A stretch of 64,000 nucleotides of DNA. It comes from Inia geoffrensis (Eukaryota; Chordata; Mammalia; Artiodactyla; Iniidae). The notes under the pieces were generated by a model that had not been told where the DNA came from, did no database searches, and worked only from the letters and a program-made list of their open reading frames with translations. The DNA lies in assembly GCA_036417435.1 (NCBI GenBank), contig CM070917.1, positions 61,416,436-61,480,435 on the forward strand, read 5' to 3'. Both the position numbers and the translations under genes were made by a program. Positions 41,323-55,589 of the stretch are shown here, one piece after another. The stretch's first letter is position 1. Each line of letters starts with the position of its first letter.

Positions 41323-41330
41323 TTTCCCGC
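41323..41330. promoter_or_regulatory. E2F-type site in FOXJ1 intron 1
   Basis: TTTCCCGC fits the E2F consensus TTTSSCGC. A near match (GGCGGGAA) is at 40638-40645. GEMC1/MCIDAS act with E2F4/5 to start the multiciliated programme, so an E2F site here would make sense; this is motif-level inference. Confidence 0.35.
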
Positions 41331-41756
41331 TTTGAGGGAGAAGGGGGTGCCCCTACACGATTCCCTCGTTTGGCTAATTAAGTCTCCTCTAAAAGATCAA
41401 AGAGGAAAAGAGCGAGGCGAACCCCCGTGTGGGTCGGACCCCCGGGCACAGCTTCTGTTTCCCAGACCTCGGCAGTAAAAGATCCTCCCCAGCTGCAGGA
41501 ACGATTTTAGTAAGAGCCTCCTCCCCTCGCACACACTCGCCCCTCGGGAGTGGGGAAAGAGGGCTCAGTACCCGCTATGGTCCCCGCAGGCACCACATTC
41601 AGTTCGGAGGAGGCTACCCCCGCATCGCGGGATGGAAGCACCCTTCCGGGATGCTGTGTAACTGAAGCCGCGGGAGTCAGCGGGCTGGAGAGCTCGGCGG
41701 CCACCCTCGGCTCGGCTCGTGGATGTTGACCGCCCCCTCGGAGAGTCCCCGCAGAT

Positions 41757-44715
<2,959 letters not shown>

Positions 44716-45735
44716 GAAGCCAGGCCCTGCCCCACCTCCAGACAGCGCCCAAGTCTGGGCCCAGACTGCCCCCCGCCCCGCCGCCACCAGTGCAGGCCCA
44801 TGGACACCCTACCGCCCAGGCAGGGGCTGGGCCAGGTCACCCCATGAGGCCACACGGCCCCCAGCCCAGGCCATCCTCAGATTCTAGTCCAGCAGGCTGA
44901 GAATTGGGGCCCAGGACCAAAATTGCTGCCTCTACTGCCCAGCCCCCCATACACACAGTGTTTCATTGATCCACTTCTTCCCTGCCCCAGGGACACGCTA
45001 AGGGCCCTGCGCTATGAGAGCTGCGGCTTGGAGGGGCCCTGGCCAAGCTGGAAGCATCAGTACAGGGCCCACCCCAGAGCATCTTAGCCTCGAAGCTTCT
45101 CTCTCTCCCGCTCTCCTCCCCAGGTCTCTATCCAGAGAAAGGTCCCAGGTACAACAAGTGCTGATTAGGTGACTGCAAATTAACGCCCTAGAGGCCTCTC
45201 CCGGCAGAGCTTCCCTGGGGCTGGGGCCGGCAGTATGTGAGCGCAGCTGGGGGGGAGCGGGGAAGAGAGAGGAGACAGAAACGAGGCCGAGGCCGGAGTG
45301 CCAGGTGGAGCCAGGAGATTTTCTAAGGTCTCTGGGGTCTTCTGGCTTCATCCCTAGAGGTTGGGCAGAGGGTATATATCCCTAATCTTTGAGCCCAACG
45401 TGAGGCTGAGAGCAGCGGGGAGTTGGGGTTCTGGGGGTTAGGGGCTGGGGCAGCCAAGCTACAGAGGGAAAGGGGACAGACAGACTAATGTAGTGAGTGT
45501 AGCTATATAGCTGAGGCTTAACTGGGAGGGACGCAGTGCTTGCTAGAACTACTGGGACCAGGAAGCGGGGATGGCCCCATGCCCCTGCTTGCACTCCTGC
45601 GGGGGAAGTATCTTGCTCCACGCTAAGCCCCCTGGGCTGCATTCCACATCCACCCTCCTGCCCCATTGGGCGATTTAACCTTTTTCATGGAAAGTTATTT
45701 ACAATAAAAAAATTTTTAAAAATAAAGTTTAAAAA
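44716..45735 (+). other. FOXJ1: FOXJ1 3' UTR
   Basis: About 1.0 kb of unique sequence from the TAA to the paired poly(A) signals; similar in length to the human 3' UTR. Confidence 0.8.
45703..45726 (+). terminator. FOXJ1: FOXJ1 poly(A) signals (two AATAAA)
   Basis: AATAAA at 45703-45708 and again at 45721-45726 in an A/T-rich stretch. A SINE begins 33 bp beyond the second one. Confidence 0.75.
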
Positions 45736-45758
45736 AATCTCAAAATGAACCTGCTTGC

Positions 45759-45975
45759 GGGCTTCCCTGGTGGCGCAGTGGTTGAGAGTCCGCCTGCTGA
45801 TGCAGGGGACACGGGTTCGTGCCCCGGTCCGGGAAGATCCCGCATGCCGCGGAGCGGCTGGTCCCGTGAGCCATGGCCGCTGAGCCTGCGCGTCAGGATC
45901 CTGTGCTCCGCAATGGGAGAGGCCACAACACCAGTGAGAGGCCCGCGTACCGCAAAAAAAAAAAAAAAAAAAAAA
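45759..45975 (+). mobile_element. CHR SINE, short form, just past FOXJ1 poly(A) site
   Basis: 'cgggcttccctggtggcgca' to 'gcccgcgtaccgcaaaaaaa'. Perfect 12-bp target duplication GAACCTGCTTGC at 45747-45758 and 45976-45987. It causes the long open frames at 45.7-46.5 kb. Confidence 0.94.
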
Positions 45976-45987
45976 GAACCTGCTTGC

Positions 45988-46780
45988 AACTTTCTCTGGG
46001 GAAAAGCATGCGCCAGTTTTGGAGAGGCCAAGGCCCAAGGCGGAATGGCTGGGAGGAAGACGGGAGGCACCAAAGGCCTGCAGAGGGCCCCCCGATGCAC
46101 TCCCCATGATCTCTGGGTCCCCAGAGAGAAAGGGGCTGAGAGGCAGTCCTCGGGGGGGGGGTCCTCTGCAGCCAGGGCCTCGGCACCTGTATCTGTGCAA
46201 CGGGGAGACTGTACCCACGGCCCCCAGGGACAGGTGGCGAAGGAGGCACAGCCCCCGCCCTGGCCCTGGGGACTCACAAAGGCCGAGCTTGCCCACAGCT
46301 CGGCTCGCGTCCCCCACCTCACCCCCCTTGAGGGCCTGCCCAGGCTCGCCTGCGGTCCTCGCCTGGGCCTGTGTCCAGCTCCTCCCTCCCTTGGTCCCTT
46401 CCTGAAGGGAAAGGGTGTGAGGTCAGAGGGCCCCAGCCCCTGGGGCCCCACTCGGCACCCTGGGGTTCATTCACCCCGCCCAGCGGCCCAGCGCCTTCCC
46501 TCGAATGCAGGTTGGGGCTGAGGGAGGCCATCAGGGAAGACGGAAGACGGGGTGCCTAGACTCTACTGCTCCAGCCTGTGAGGAACCAACGTACCAGAGA
46601 TCTGATGGGGAAACTGAGGCACAGCAAATATGTGACACTCAGCAGGCATCTTTCAACCCTCTCACCCCAGCTTTGCCTGGAACCCATCTCTCTCCCGAGC
46701 CCACACCTGGCCCCACCAGCACGCCCTTGTGGCACACAGCCCCTTCCCCCAGCATTCACGTGTGCGCGCGCGCGCGCGCG

Positions 46781-46825
<45 letters not shown>

Positions 46826-47600
46826 CACGGTCCTACACAATCCTGCTCAGCCTCCACGGGCTCCTTTCTCCTGAAGCCCCTTTCTTTCCCTGTACTCGAG
46901 GCTGGCTCCAGGCCAACCTGGCATTCCCCCGCCAACTTGCCGCTTTCACTTGCTAATTATTCCAAATATTTCAGAAGGGTGCACACACTGCAGGGCCAGC
47001 CGGGTTGGGGCCTTACCGAGCTCAGGAGGCAGCCCATCCTCTTCCCACCGCTTGCTGAGGAGGCTGCCCCAGCCTCCCTCTGACACTCCCTTCACCCCCT
47101 AAACAATGGCTCCCTCCCTCTCCCCACCACCCACCGGCACTGGGGGAACATGGGGGCTCCAGCCTCTCCACTGGTCCCCAGGATCGGTCTGCAGCCCCCA
47201 CCAAAAGGGGTATACCCTGGATTGACAGGTGGGGCCTGTCACCGTCCCCCCTCCTCACCCTCTGCCTGGGCCCGTGCTGGGGAAGAGGGGCAAGGTCAGG
47301 GGCTGGCAGAACTGCCTGCCAGCTAAGGAAAGGCTGAAGAAGTTCTGGCTGCCAGGAAGGGTCACCAGAAGCTCCTGAAAATCCCTATGCCTGGGACCAG
47401 CGTCTCTGGGGTGGGGCCCAGACACTGGCACTTTTAAGGGTCCGTGGATGCTGCCAACGAGCAGCCAAAGCTAAGAGGGAGCTCCGAAGAGGCCAGAACA
47501 CAGGGCTTCACACACCCTTTCAGCAGGCGGGAAGCGTGAGTGGATCCTGTCCCTCCTATTCATCCCTGCCCTGGCCCTTGGCTGGGTGGCTTTTTTAAAA
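45988..47600. other. Unique GC-rich intergenic sequence
   Basis: No gene or SINE seen; contains the CG/CA tract at 46759-46823. The open frames here are typical of GC-rich DNA, and none looks like a known protein. Confidence 0.7.
46759..46823. repeat. (CG)n(CA)n tract
   Basis: 'cgtgtgcgcgcgcgcgcgcg' followed by about 21 CA units; alternating purine/pyrimidine almost throughout. Confidence 0.97.
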
Positions 47601-47609
47601 ATGACGTTC

Positions 47610-47835
47610 AATGACTCCGTATTTATTTATAGATTCAATGTCATCCCAGTCAATATATATTTTGCACCATTAACAGTCAGTTGCAGACAGGATGCCCCAT
47701 TAGCACTAGATACTTTAGTGTGTATTTCCTTAGAACAAGGACACGCCTCCATAATCCTAGTACCACCATCACAATCAGGAAATTAACATTGACCTGGTAA
47801 TCCCACCTAACCGCAGACCCCATTCACGTCTTGCA
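47610..47835 (-). repeat. Old L1 relic (tentative)
   Basis: 'atagattcaatgtcatccca' and 'aatcaggaaattaacattga' resemble L1 segments. Orientation and family uncertain. Confidence 0.4.
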
Positions 47836-50800
47836 GATCACCCCGGTAACGCTCCTCTCCACTCCAGCATCCCAATCCAGGGCCCCACGTTGCACTGAGT
47901 TGCCCTTTCTCTTTTGCACTGTGTGGCTTTGAGCCCATGTCTCAGGCTCTCTGAGCAGGTTTCGCATTTCCTTTGATCTCCACTTTTGAGGTGAGAAGCC
48001 CTTCAGCCACTTCACCCTCAGGTGTGGTACAGTCCCTTCCCAGAGCAAGAAGCTACCTTTCTGTCTCCTAACTTTCCACCTCTTCCCTCCCCTCCCTCCC
48101 CCATGTATCCCCAGCCAGGAAAGGGAATGAGGGGGAAAGGGCAGGAGCTCAGACTTTGGGGACCCTCCCCGTCTGCCCAGAGTACATCCTGTTCCACGGG
48201 ACAGGCCACCCCCAGCTCCAGTGACTGGAAGGTCCCCGGGATGGGATTCCACGCTGGCCTGAAGCAAATGCGCCAAGCCTCCTGAAGAGCTGAGCTGAGG
48301 GCAGGAAACACTCTTCTGCCCGCCTCCGCCCCCCTCAACATACTGGGGACCCAGACTTGCAGAAGGAGGCAGGTGAGCTGGAGGGCAGGAAAGAAGGCCT
48401 GTGAGGGCGGGTGGGAGGAGATGGTCAGGAGTCAGGCGAGCTTCCAACCGGGCTGAGGCCCAAAGGTAAACAGGTGTATTTGGACTCCCGGCAGGGGGGA
48501 GTGGGCTGGCCCTGCGGGGCAGGCCTGGGCCTGTCAGGGGTGGGGCTGTGGAGAGGGGCTGCATTAACAATGGGGTGGGAGAGTGGCCCTGGGTCCTGCT
48601 GACATTCTTGTGTGATGAAGAGGAAAACACAGGTGACAAGGGAGGGGAGGCACTGGGACAGGGGAGGGCGCTTTGTGAGGCCACCCAGGCTGGGCCTGCG
48701 CTGGCCAGTGTGAGCCAGGGAGGTGCATGGAAGCCCTGGGGGGTCACCTGCCTCCTGGGGCACATGTGTCCAGCCCACTCTGAGGCTCCCAGGTGGGACA
48801 GGTCAGAGGCACCGTGACTGGCATGCTCGGGCCTGAGCTTTCCCTGTGCGTGCAGGAGCTGGGAGGAAGCCACTGAAGGGTCGGGTCCCCCAGAAGCCAA
48901 CCAGGCTGAGCGGCAGGGCAGGGGAGGCGGGGTACACGTTAACCAAGGCGGGAGACAGGGCCGCAGGTCTCGCTGCTGCCCCCCGCTCCAGCTCCCAGCA
49001 GAGCCCTGTCACCGAGATGCTGATCTGAGGTCAGGACAGCAGCCTGGGTCCGAGCCCCAGACCCCTTTCTCCTTGAAGGAAGCAGTTCGCTGTGCTCCCA
49101 GGGAAGCAAGAGTTCCAGGAACTGGGGAGCGCAGGCTGCTTGCATACATCCCACCCTACGCACGGCCCCCAAGACCCTTTGAAGCCACAGTGGATTGCCG
49201 GCAGCCCTCCCAGGGCTGCTATTCGCCCGGGGAATTAAGCTGAGGCTGAGAGGCTGCCAACTGTTCTCTCCCCTTCACCCAGCCACCCCGCTTCTGTCAG
49301 TGGCTCTGACCCCTTGCCCAGACCGCCCTGCGCCCCCACTCCTGCCTCACTCAGGGTACCAAGCCCTATCCCGGGCCCTGGGTGCTTCCTGATGCCCCCA
49401 GGGGTGCAGAGCATTCAGCCGGGGGGGCCTCTGAGGAAACCCCATACTGCCCTGTTCTGGAAACAATCAAGAGGCCCCCCTTGCTGACTCTGTGGGCTTG
49501 GGTGAGGTAATAAAAGAGGGAGTAGGGCCCTGAGTGCCAGCTGAAGCTTGAGTGGGACGTGTGGCTGGTGTGAGCCAGGGGAGGGGCGAGGGAGAGGGGA
49601 TACGGGACAAGAGGGAAGGGCTGGAGGGCAGTGGGAGAGGCCTGGCCTGTCTCACTCTCATCTGCTCCTCTGGTCCCCAGCTCCCCTGGAGCCTAGGCCC
49701 TGGGAATAAGGATCACAGAGGCCCGAGATGCAGGGTTGGTGTGGTGAAACCAACATTCAACCCCTTCACACACATATCTTTTATTACCCCACCCAAGTCC
49801 ACAGGGTCAGCAAATGGCCTTTGACATGTTTGCACCGGACAACAAGGTCACCAGGTCAGAGCTGTGCCCAACTCAGCTGTCCCTGCTGGGCCCACCCCAC
49901 TGTGCACCAGGACAGGCCCTGGAGCCACTGAGCTCGACAGCTGTGGAGCCCAGCTACTCAGGGTCCAAGCTGGGGCTGGGAGCTCTATGAGGGACCCGAG
50001 AGCCCCTGGTGCCTGCTGTTTAGCGAAAGGTGAAGCCTGGCCTGATGGAGATGGCCCCGGAGGCTGGGCCCAGAGCTGGCACTGTGCCACAAGGCCGCGT
50101 GGGCTTGGGCCCACAGTTCAAGGCCAGTTTTGGAGAGAAGGGTGGGGTGTCCAGGTGTGGCGGGCGGACCTCACAGGGGGCTGGGGCTCAACCCCCAGCC
50201 ACATTCCCCGGCTCTATTTCATGTGTGGGTTCTATTGCGAGGGGGATTAAGGTTCTCCCAGGCAAAGAGGAAGAGAAACAGCAACTAGGCCCAACGACCT
50301 CCATGCAGGGAGAAGTGGGTCACAAAGAGAGGGCAATCCCCACCCTGGGCCCCCACCCAAACGCTCAGCTCAAAGGCCCTGCCACCCTTGGGCCCAGGAA
50401 GCTTTTATCTGAAGGACAAGTCGCCTCCCAGACCCCTCCACGAAGATGACCCGTGGTGACCTCCAAAAGGACTTGGGAAGAGACAGGTGTAAGTGACAAC
50501 CAATGGAAATGAATCCCACCTGGAGAAATGGAGGGCAGTGTGAAGTAGTGGAGAGTGACAGACATTTGTTGAATTCACAGGCCACGAATAATCATATGAA
50601 TTAGTAAACGAAGTGGAGCCGTTTGGGGGAGGGGGGAGATGCCAATGGCGTTAGTCCTGTCCTGTGGAGGTCACCCCAGGTTATGCAGTGGAGACGGTGC
50701 AATCTGTTGGTGAACAAATATGATGCTCAAAACCGGAAGGAGATAGAGCCAGGACTAGGACACAGTCCCAAGGGACCTGGTGATGGTACAGGCTGCAGCC

Positions 50801-52190
50801 CAGGTGCACAGACTCTTCCAGAAGGGAGAGCAGAGAGGAGAGCAGTGAGTAAGGAGTCTGGAGAGGGGCCACCATTAGGGCAGGGGGGAGCCCCCTCCCC
50901 CCCTCCTCGCCCCCTACACACAGCTACACCGACGCACCTGTTCCTGGCTGGCCCCGCCCCACGGAGCCTGCAGTGAGAGTCAACAGGCCAGAGTGGGCTC
51001 CGGAAGGAAGGAAGCCAGCCAGCAATCGCCCAGGGAAGGCCTGTGGCCTCCCGCAGGGCATCTCTTCAGCACAACAGGGATAGAACCCAGAGTCTGAGAG
51101 CAGGCTGCAAACTCCGAGCTCAGATCAGGGTGAAAGGAAGGAGAGGGCGGGCAGTGGTGAGGACAGGACCAAGGGAAGCTGTTTTAAGATAGGGTGACCT
51201 GCGTGTGCTTGAAGGAAGGAAGGGGCTAGCCTGGGGAGAGGGTGAATGGCAGATGCTGGGGAGACGGGATGCTGGGAGAGCAAGGACGGACCCTTCTGGT
51301 GGCAGCAGGAGGCAAAGGGTCTCAGAGGAGGTAGGAAGGGTGAGCTCTGCCCCAGCCCAGGGCAGCGGCCACTCTGCAGTGCCTCTTGCTTGCAGAGGGA
51401 AGAAGAAGGTGGCAGGGCGGGGGTGGGGTGAGGAGTAGGGGGGGCGGGGGCTGTGCCGGGATGCACAAGAGGATTGTGGGGACCTCTGGTTTCCGCTCCA
51501 GCTAGAGGGCAGCGCAATGGGAGTAAGGAGGGAGGAGAGATCTGGAGGGACATGGGAGGGCACTCAGGATCCGGGGACACGAAAAGGAGGAACGGTAACA
51601 AGGGGAGGCCAGCCTCGGCCCTTGGGACTCTGCAACGGGCCAGCCCCGCCGGCACATCTGCCTCCAGCTGGCAGGACTCAGGCGGATTCCCAGCTGCGGG
51701 GAGGAAGGCCAGGGTCCCAGGTGCTGGAAACCCTGGTCAGTCATCCCCTGGTTGCTTGGTCGATGTTTCCTTTCACCTGCGGACCTGAGTCTGCGTGGAC
51801 ACAAAGATGGGTGAGACCTGTTCTTAGAGAGATTTCCCAACCCACTGAGCTGGGTGGCGGCGTGGTCTTGCCAGGACAACTCTCCAATTTCACTCCCACG
51901 ATCAGGCAGAGGGGTTTTCTCAGGGCTCGGAGGCCACAACAAGAGATGACTGGGGACTGGTGGCCGGCGGTGCCATCGTCCCCTGAGTGGGGAATGCAGC
52001 ATGAAAGAGAAGGGAATGGGGGGAGTTAGGCTGGGGGTACAGAGAGTTTGAAGCACACGTGGCACAGTTGAGGGGTGGCTGAGAGGCTTCTGGGTAATGA
52101 AGGATGGTTCTAGGAGACTCAGCTTGGAAAAGGAACCACACTGTGTGAGCAGAGCCCAGTCAGCCCTTCCTGGCCCCTCCACTCCGCAAG
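47836..52190. other. Unique GC-rich intergenic sequence
   Basis: 4.3 kb with no SINE and no recognisable gene. Long minus-strand frames at 47824-48900 and 51502-52221 have low-complexity Pro/Ser-rich translations and no homology I recognise. Confidence 0.65.
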
Positions 52191-52194
52191 CAAC

Positions 52195-52494
52195 AACCAC
52201 TAATTCGATTTCTACCGCCATAGGTCAGTTTTTCCTATTCTAGAATTTCATATAAATGGCATCATACACTTTTACTCTGTGTTTGGCTTCTTTCACTGAA
52301 CACATTATTTTTGAAATTTAACTACGTTGTCACATACATCAGTAGTTTGTTCCTTTTCATGGCTGAGCAGTATTCCATCAGATGACTATAGCAATTTGTT
52401 TATCTGTTCTCCACTAGATGGATACCTGGGCTGCTTCCAGTTTGGGGCTATTGTAAATGAAGCTGCTATGAACATTCTTGTCCAAGGTTTTTTG
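52195..52494 (-). mobile_element. Old L1 3' end fragment
   Basis: 'tagaatttcatataaatggc', 'atggctgagcagtattccat' and 'gaagctgctatgaacattct' are typical of old L1 3' ends in complement. Confidence 0.65.
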
Positions 52495-52636
52495 TGGGGG
52501 GGTTTTTGTTGTTGTTTTGGGTTTTTTGCTGTGCCACACGGCACGCGGGATCTTAGTTCCCCGACCAGTGATCGGACTTGGGTCCCCTGCAGTGGAAGTG
52601 CGGAGTCTTAACCACTGGACCGCCAGAGAAGTCTCA
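52495..52636 (-). mobile_element. CHR-type SINE
   Basis: 'ttttttgctgtgccacacgg' to 'accgccagagaagtctc'. Inserted at the edge of the L1 fragment. Confidence 0.88.
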
Positions 52637-52909
52637 GCGTTTTTTCGTAGTAGGGCTTTAAAAAAAAATCCTTTTGATTTGAATGGCGCTCGGGAAGAGA
52701 AGACATAAACATGTGTGGCCCAGCTGCCATCCTTCACTGGACCATGCTGAGTTGATTCTTAAAAGGGTCAGCAGGGGTATCCAGCAAGATGCAGAGAGGA
52801 CAGGAGTTACAGGCAGAAGGAGAGGAGGTGGGAAAGGGCATGCAGGTGGACACCCAGCTGTCTGGCTCAGTTCAGAGAAGGGTTAGTGAGACTCTTCTCA
52901 CGTACACTT

Positions 52910-53150
52910 CTGGCCATGTCACTCATCTGTTGAGAACCCTACAATGACTTCCCTCGCCTACAGACTCTAAACACCATCAAGACCCGCCCCTGCTTACCAC
53001 TCATCTTCCCACCTACCCCTCCCTCCGTGATCAGTCACACTGATGTATCGCCCAGAATCACTGTTTCCTCCCTCTGTCTCCTACCCCTGTCCTCTGCCCT
53101 GCGCGAACACCCTACCACTCTCCCCCTTCACCTGCGTAACTTTTCAGGAC
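52910..53150. repeat. L2-like relic
   Basis: 'ccctacaatgacttccctcg' and 'caagacccgcccctgcttac' look like an L2 3' region. Low certainty. Confidence 0.4.
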
Positions 53151-53159
53151 CTAGTTTCA

Positions 53160-54545
53160 GGGTCCCATCATGAGTCCCCAGCTGTGGTCCCCCAGCTGGA
53201 AGGACCCTAATATCCTGGTAGAACTCACACCAACCCTTTCCGCACTTCTGCTTGCGAAGGCAGTTGGTTACACATATTGGGGTCCCCACACTGGTACCCG
53301 AATTGAGGACAGCACCAGCGGGGCCACATCCTCACGGAAGGGTGGGGCAGGCTGGAGCAGTGTCCCCAGCCAATGGCTCTGCCTCCAGCTGGCCAGAGTT
53401 CTGGAAAGCCCACCCACCACGGTCCACTCTTGACCCCGAACCCTTTCGTTTGGTGGATCTAGAACTCAGTTTGGGGGATGACCTCCATCACAACCCCTTT
53501 TCCTCCTTCTCCCCAGCAGTCTGTTGCATGACTCAAGGTCAGAGGACAAGTACTGGGGGTTCTGTCCTCCTCCTGCCCGGTGCTCATGCCCTTCCCCTGC
53601 TGCCAGCACAGACTGCCCAACTCGGGGCTCCTGGCTGCTGTCTGGAATTCAAGTTTGTTGGGGAAAGTCTTGGGCTGAGCCCTGAGCTCCAGGAGCCCAC
53701 CACAGCAGCTGGCTGGGCCTCTGGCAGACCCCAGGATCTTCAAGCCCAGACTGCGGGGGATGAAGGGGCAACGCTGGTCTGTTTGTTCCCTCTGCGGGAG
53801 CAAGGGAGCAGCTGGAATGGTCCTCAGTCATAGAGGCATAGACCTTAATCTGCAGGAAGTATTAGGAGCCTTCTGGTGTCTGCAGAAGAGGAAACTAAGA
53901 GAGAGGACCCAGCTCTGAGGATGTCAGCACAGATGAGGTTGGCTTCTCCTGGGCGCTACTGGCTGGGGGACCCATCTGGACATCTGCCGCCTCTCCACCC
54001 ACTGCCGCCCTCCAGTGCCCTTTATTTCACCATGTTGGCAGCATGGGCCTCTCCTGCTGGATTGGGAGCTCCAGGAAGGCAGAGGCAGTGCCTGGTTCTC
54101 CATGGCACCTGCCAGGAGTTGGGAGTGGCACATGGTGTGTGCTCAACAGAGCATGGCAGAACGGATGGAGGGGGTGGGAGTGCACGCCCCATTTCTCACA
54201 GTGACTTAGATCCAGAAGCCAGCACTCTGAGCTGGGCAGACAGTGGAGAGCCAGAGGAAAGGCAGCTCAGCCTGTCTTCCCTGCCCTCAGGGACCCCAGG
54301 CCTTGACTCCCAGCTCACCCCTCTTCCTTGGCCTTATTAAAAAACCCTTGCTGAAGATGTGATTGTGTGTGGTGCCCTGCCGGTGGTGTACACTGAGAAC
54401 CGCATCTGCCCGTCACTGGTCTCTGTGCTCATTCACTCATTCAACAAATCTCAGACAGATGGGAAGACCCTTCCATTGGGTGTGGAGGGCAAGCACACAA
54501 CAGAAGACCAAACGCACAGAGGAAGTGGGTCCCAAGAGTGCACCA
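53160..54545. other. Unique intergenic sequence
   Basis: 1.4 kb with no repeat recognised except a short MIR-like piece near 54,050-54,150, and no gene supported. Confidence 0.6.
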
Positions 54546-54546
54546 G

Positions 54547-54728
54547 GGGACTTCCCTGGTGGTCCAGTGGTTAGGACTCTGCACTTCCACTGCGGGGGGC
54601 CCGGGTTTGATCCCTGGTCAGGGAACTAGATGCCATGTGCTACAACTAAGAGTTCACATGCTGCAACTCAGGATCCCACAACTAAGACCCAGCACAGCCA
54701 AATAAGTTAAAAAAAACAAACAAAAAAA
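54547..54728 (+). mobile_element. CHR SINE
   Basis: 'gggacttccctggtggtcca' to 'agcacagccaaataagttaa' plus A-rich tail. Confidence 0.9.
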
Positions 54729-54913
54729 GAACTAGGGATGTAATGTACAACATGATGACTCTAGTTAACACTGCTATGTGATAGACAGGAAGGTTGTCAA
54801 CAGAGTAGATCCTGAGTTCTCATTCCAAGGAGAATTTTTTTTTTTCTTTTCTTTTGATTCTATTTGAGATGATGGATGACAGCTAAACCTACTGTGGTAA
54901 TCATTTCGCAATA

Positions 54914-55103
54914 CAGTTGACCCTTGAGCAGCAGGGGTTAGAGGAACTGACCCTAGGGCAGTGGAAAATTCACACAGAACTTTACAGTTGGCCCTCCCTA
55001 TCCACAGTACTATCGTGTACTACCGTAGTATGTACTCATTGAAAACAATCCAGGTATAAGTGGACCCCCAGAGTTCAAACCCATGTTGTTCAAGGATCAG
55101 CTG
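54914..55103. mobile_element. pogo/Tigger-like non-autonomous DNA element (190 bp)
   Basis: Terminal inverted repeats CAGTTGACCCTTGAGCA at the left and the complement of CAGCTGATCCTTGAACA at the right (14 of 17 match). Flanked by TA on both sides (54912-54913, 55104-55105), the target duplication of this superfamily. No transposase frame. Confidence 0.82.
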
Positions 55104-55139
55104 TATGTGTAAATCAAACCATCATGCTGTACACCCTTT

Positions 55140-55264
55140 GTTTTTTTTGGTTTTTTTTGCTGCACTGGAGGGTATGTGGGATCTTAGCTCCACCACCAGG
55201 GATTGAACCACACCCCCTGCATTGGAAGTGCATAGTCTTAACCACTGGACCACCAGGGAAGTCC
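55140..55264 (-). mobile_element. CHR-type SINE
   Basis: 'ttttttttgctgcactggag' to 'accaccagggaagtccc', inserted into the L1 3' UTR. Confidence 0.88.
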
Positions 55265-55589
55265 CAACACCTTATACAGTGACGTATGTTAATTATTTCT
55301 CAATAAAACTGGAGAAAATAAATTAATTTAAAAAACCCAGCAGAAGGGGTCCAGTGCACCCTGCGCAGGCTGTGAGCCCCTTAAGACAGGCTCCCCTCTC
55401 TTTATTCCCCTGCCTACAGTAGCCCCTGGGGTTAATGAAAAAAACGATTGAACCTGCCTCCTCCCCACAAAGATTCACCTGCCTGGCAGGTGGGCCTATG
55501 TGAGGGCGCTTCCAGGCCCCTGCCGGCAGCCAGAGGGAGGATGCGGGTGGGTCCATCCCTGAGGCTGGGGTCTCCACTCCCCCCAAGCC

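Larger units (their letters stand above)
54729..55325 (+). mobile_element. L1 3' UTR fragment carrying two later insertions
   Basis: 'ctagggatgtaatgtacaac', 'gatgatggatgacagctaaa', then after the first insertion 'gtaaatcaaaccatcatgct', then after the SINE 'tatgttaattatttctcaat' and 'aaaactgg'. These parts join in L1 3' UTR order. Confidence 0.7.

Noticed and set aside
45729..46521. Frames of 210-258 codons after FOXJ1 on both strands
   Set aside because: They start in the CHR SINE at 45759-45975 and continue into GC-rich unique DNA; the same peptide (e.g. AGFPGGAVVESPPADAG) recurs at other SINEs.
47824..48900. 358-codon open frame on the - strand
   Set aside because: Low-complexity Pro/Ser/Gly-rich translation, overlap with a likely L1 relic at one end, and no recognisable domain or splice context. 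Long for chance, but GC-rich DNA gives such frames.
51502..52221. 239-codon open frame on the - strand
   Set aside because: Same reasons: GC-rich, Pro/Ser-rich, no homology recognised, no start or splice context.
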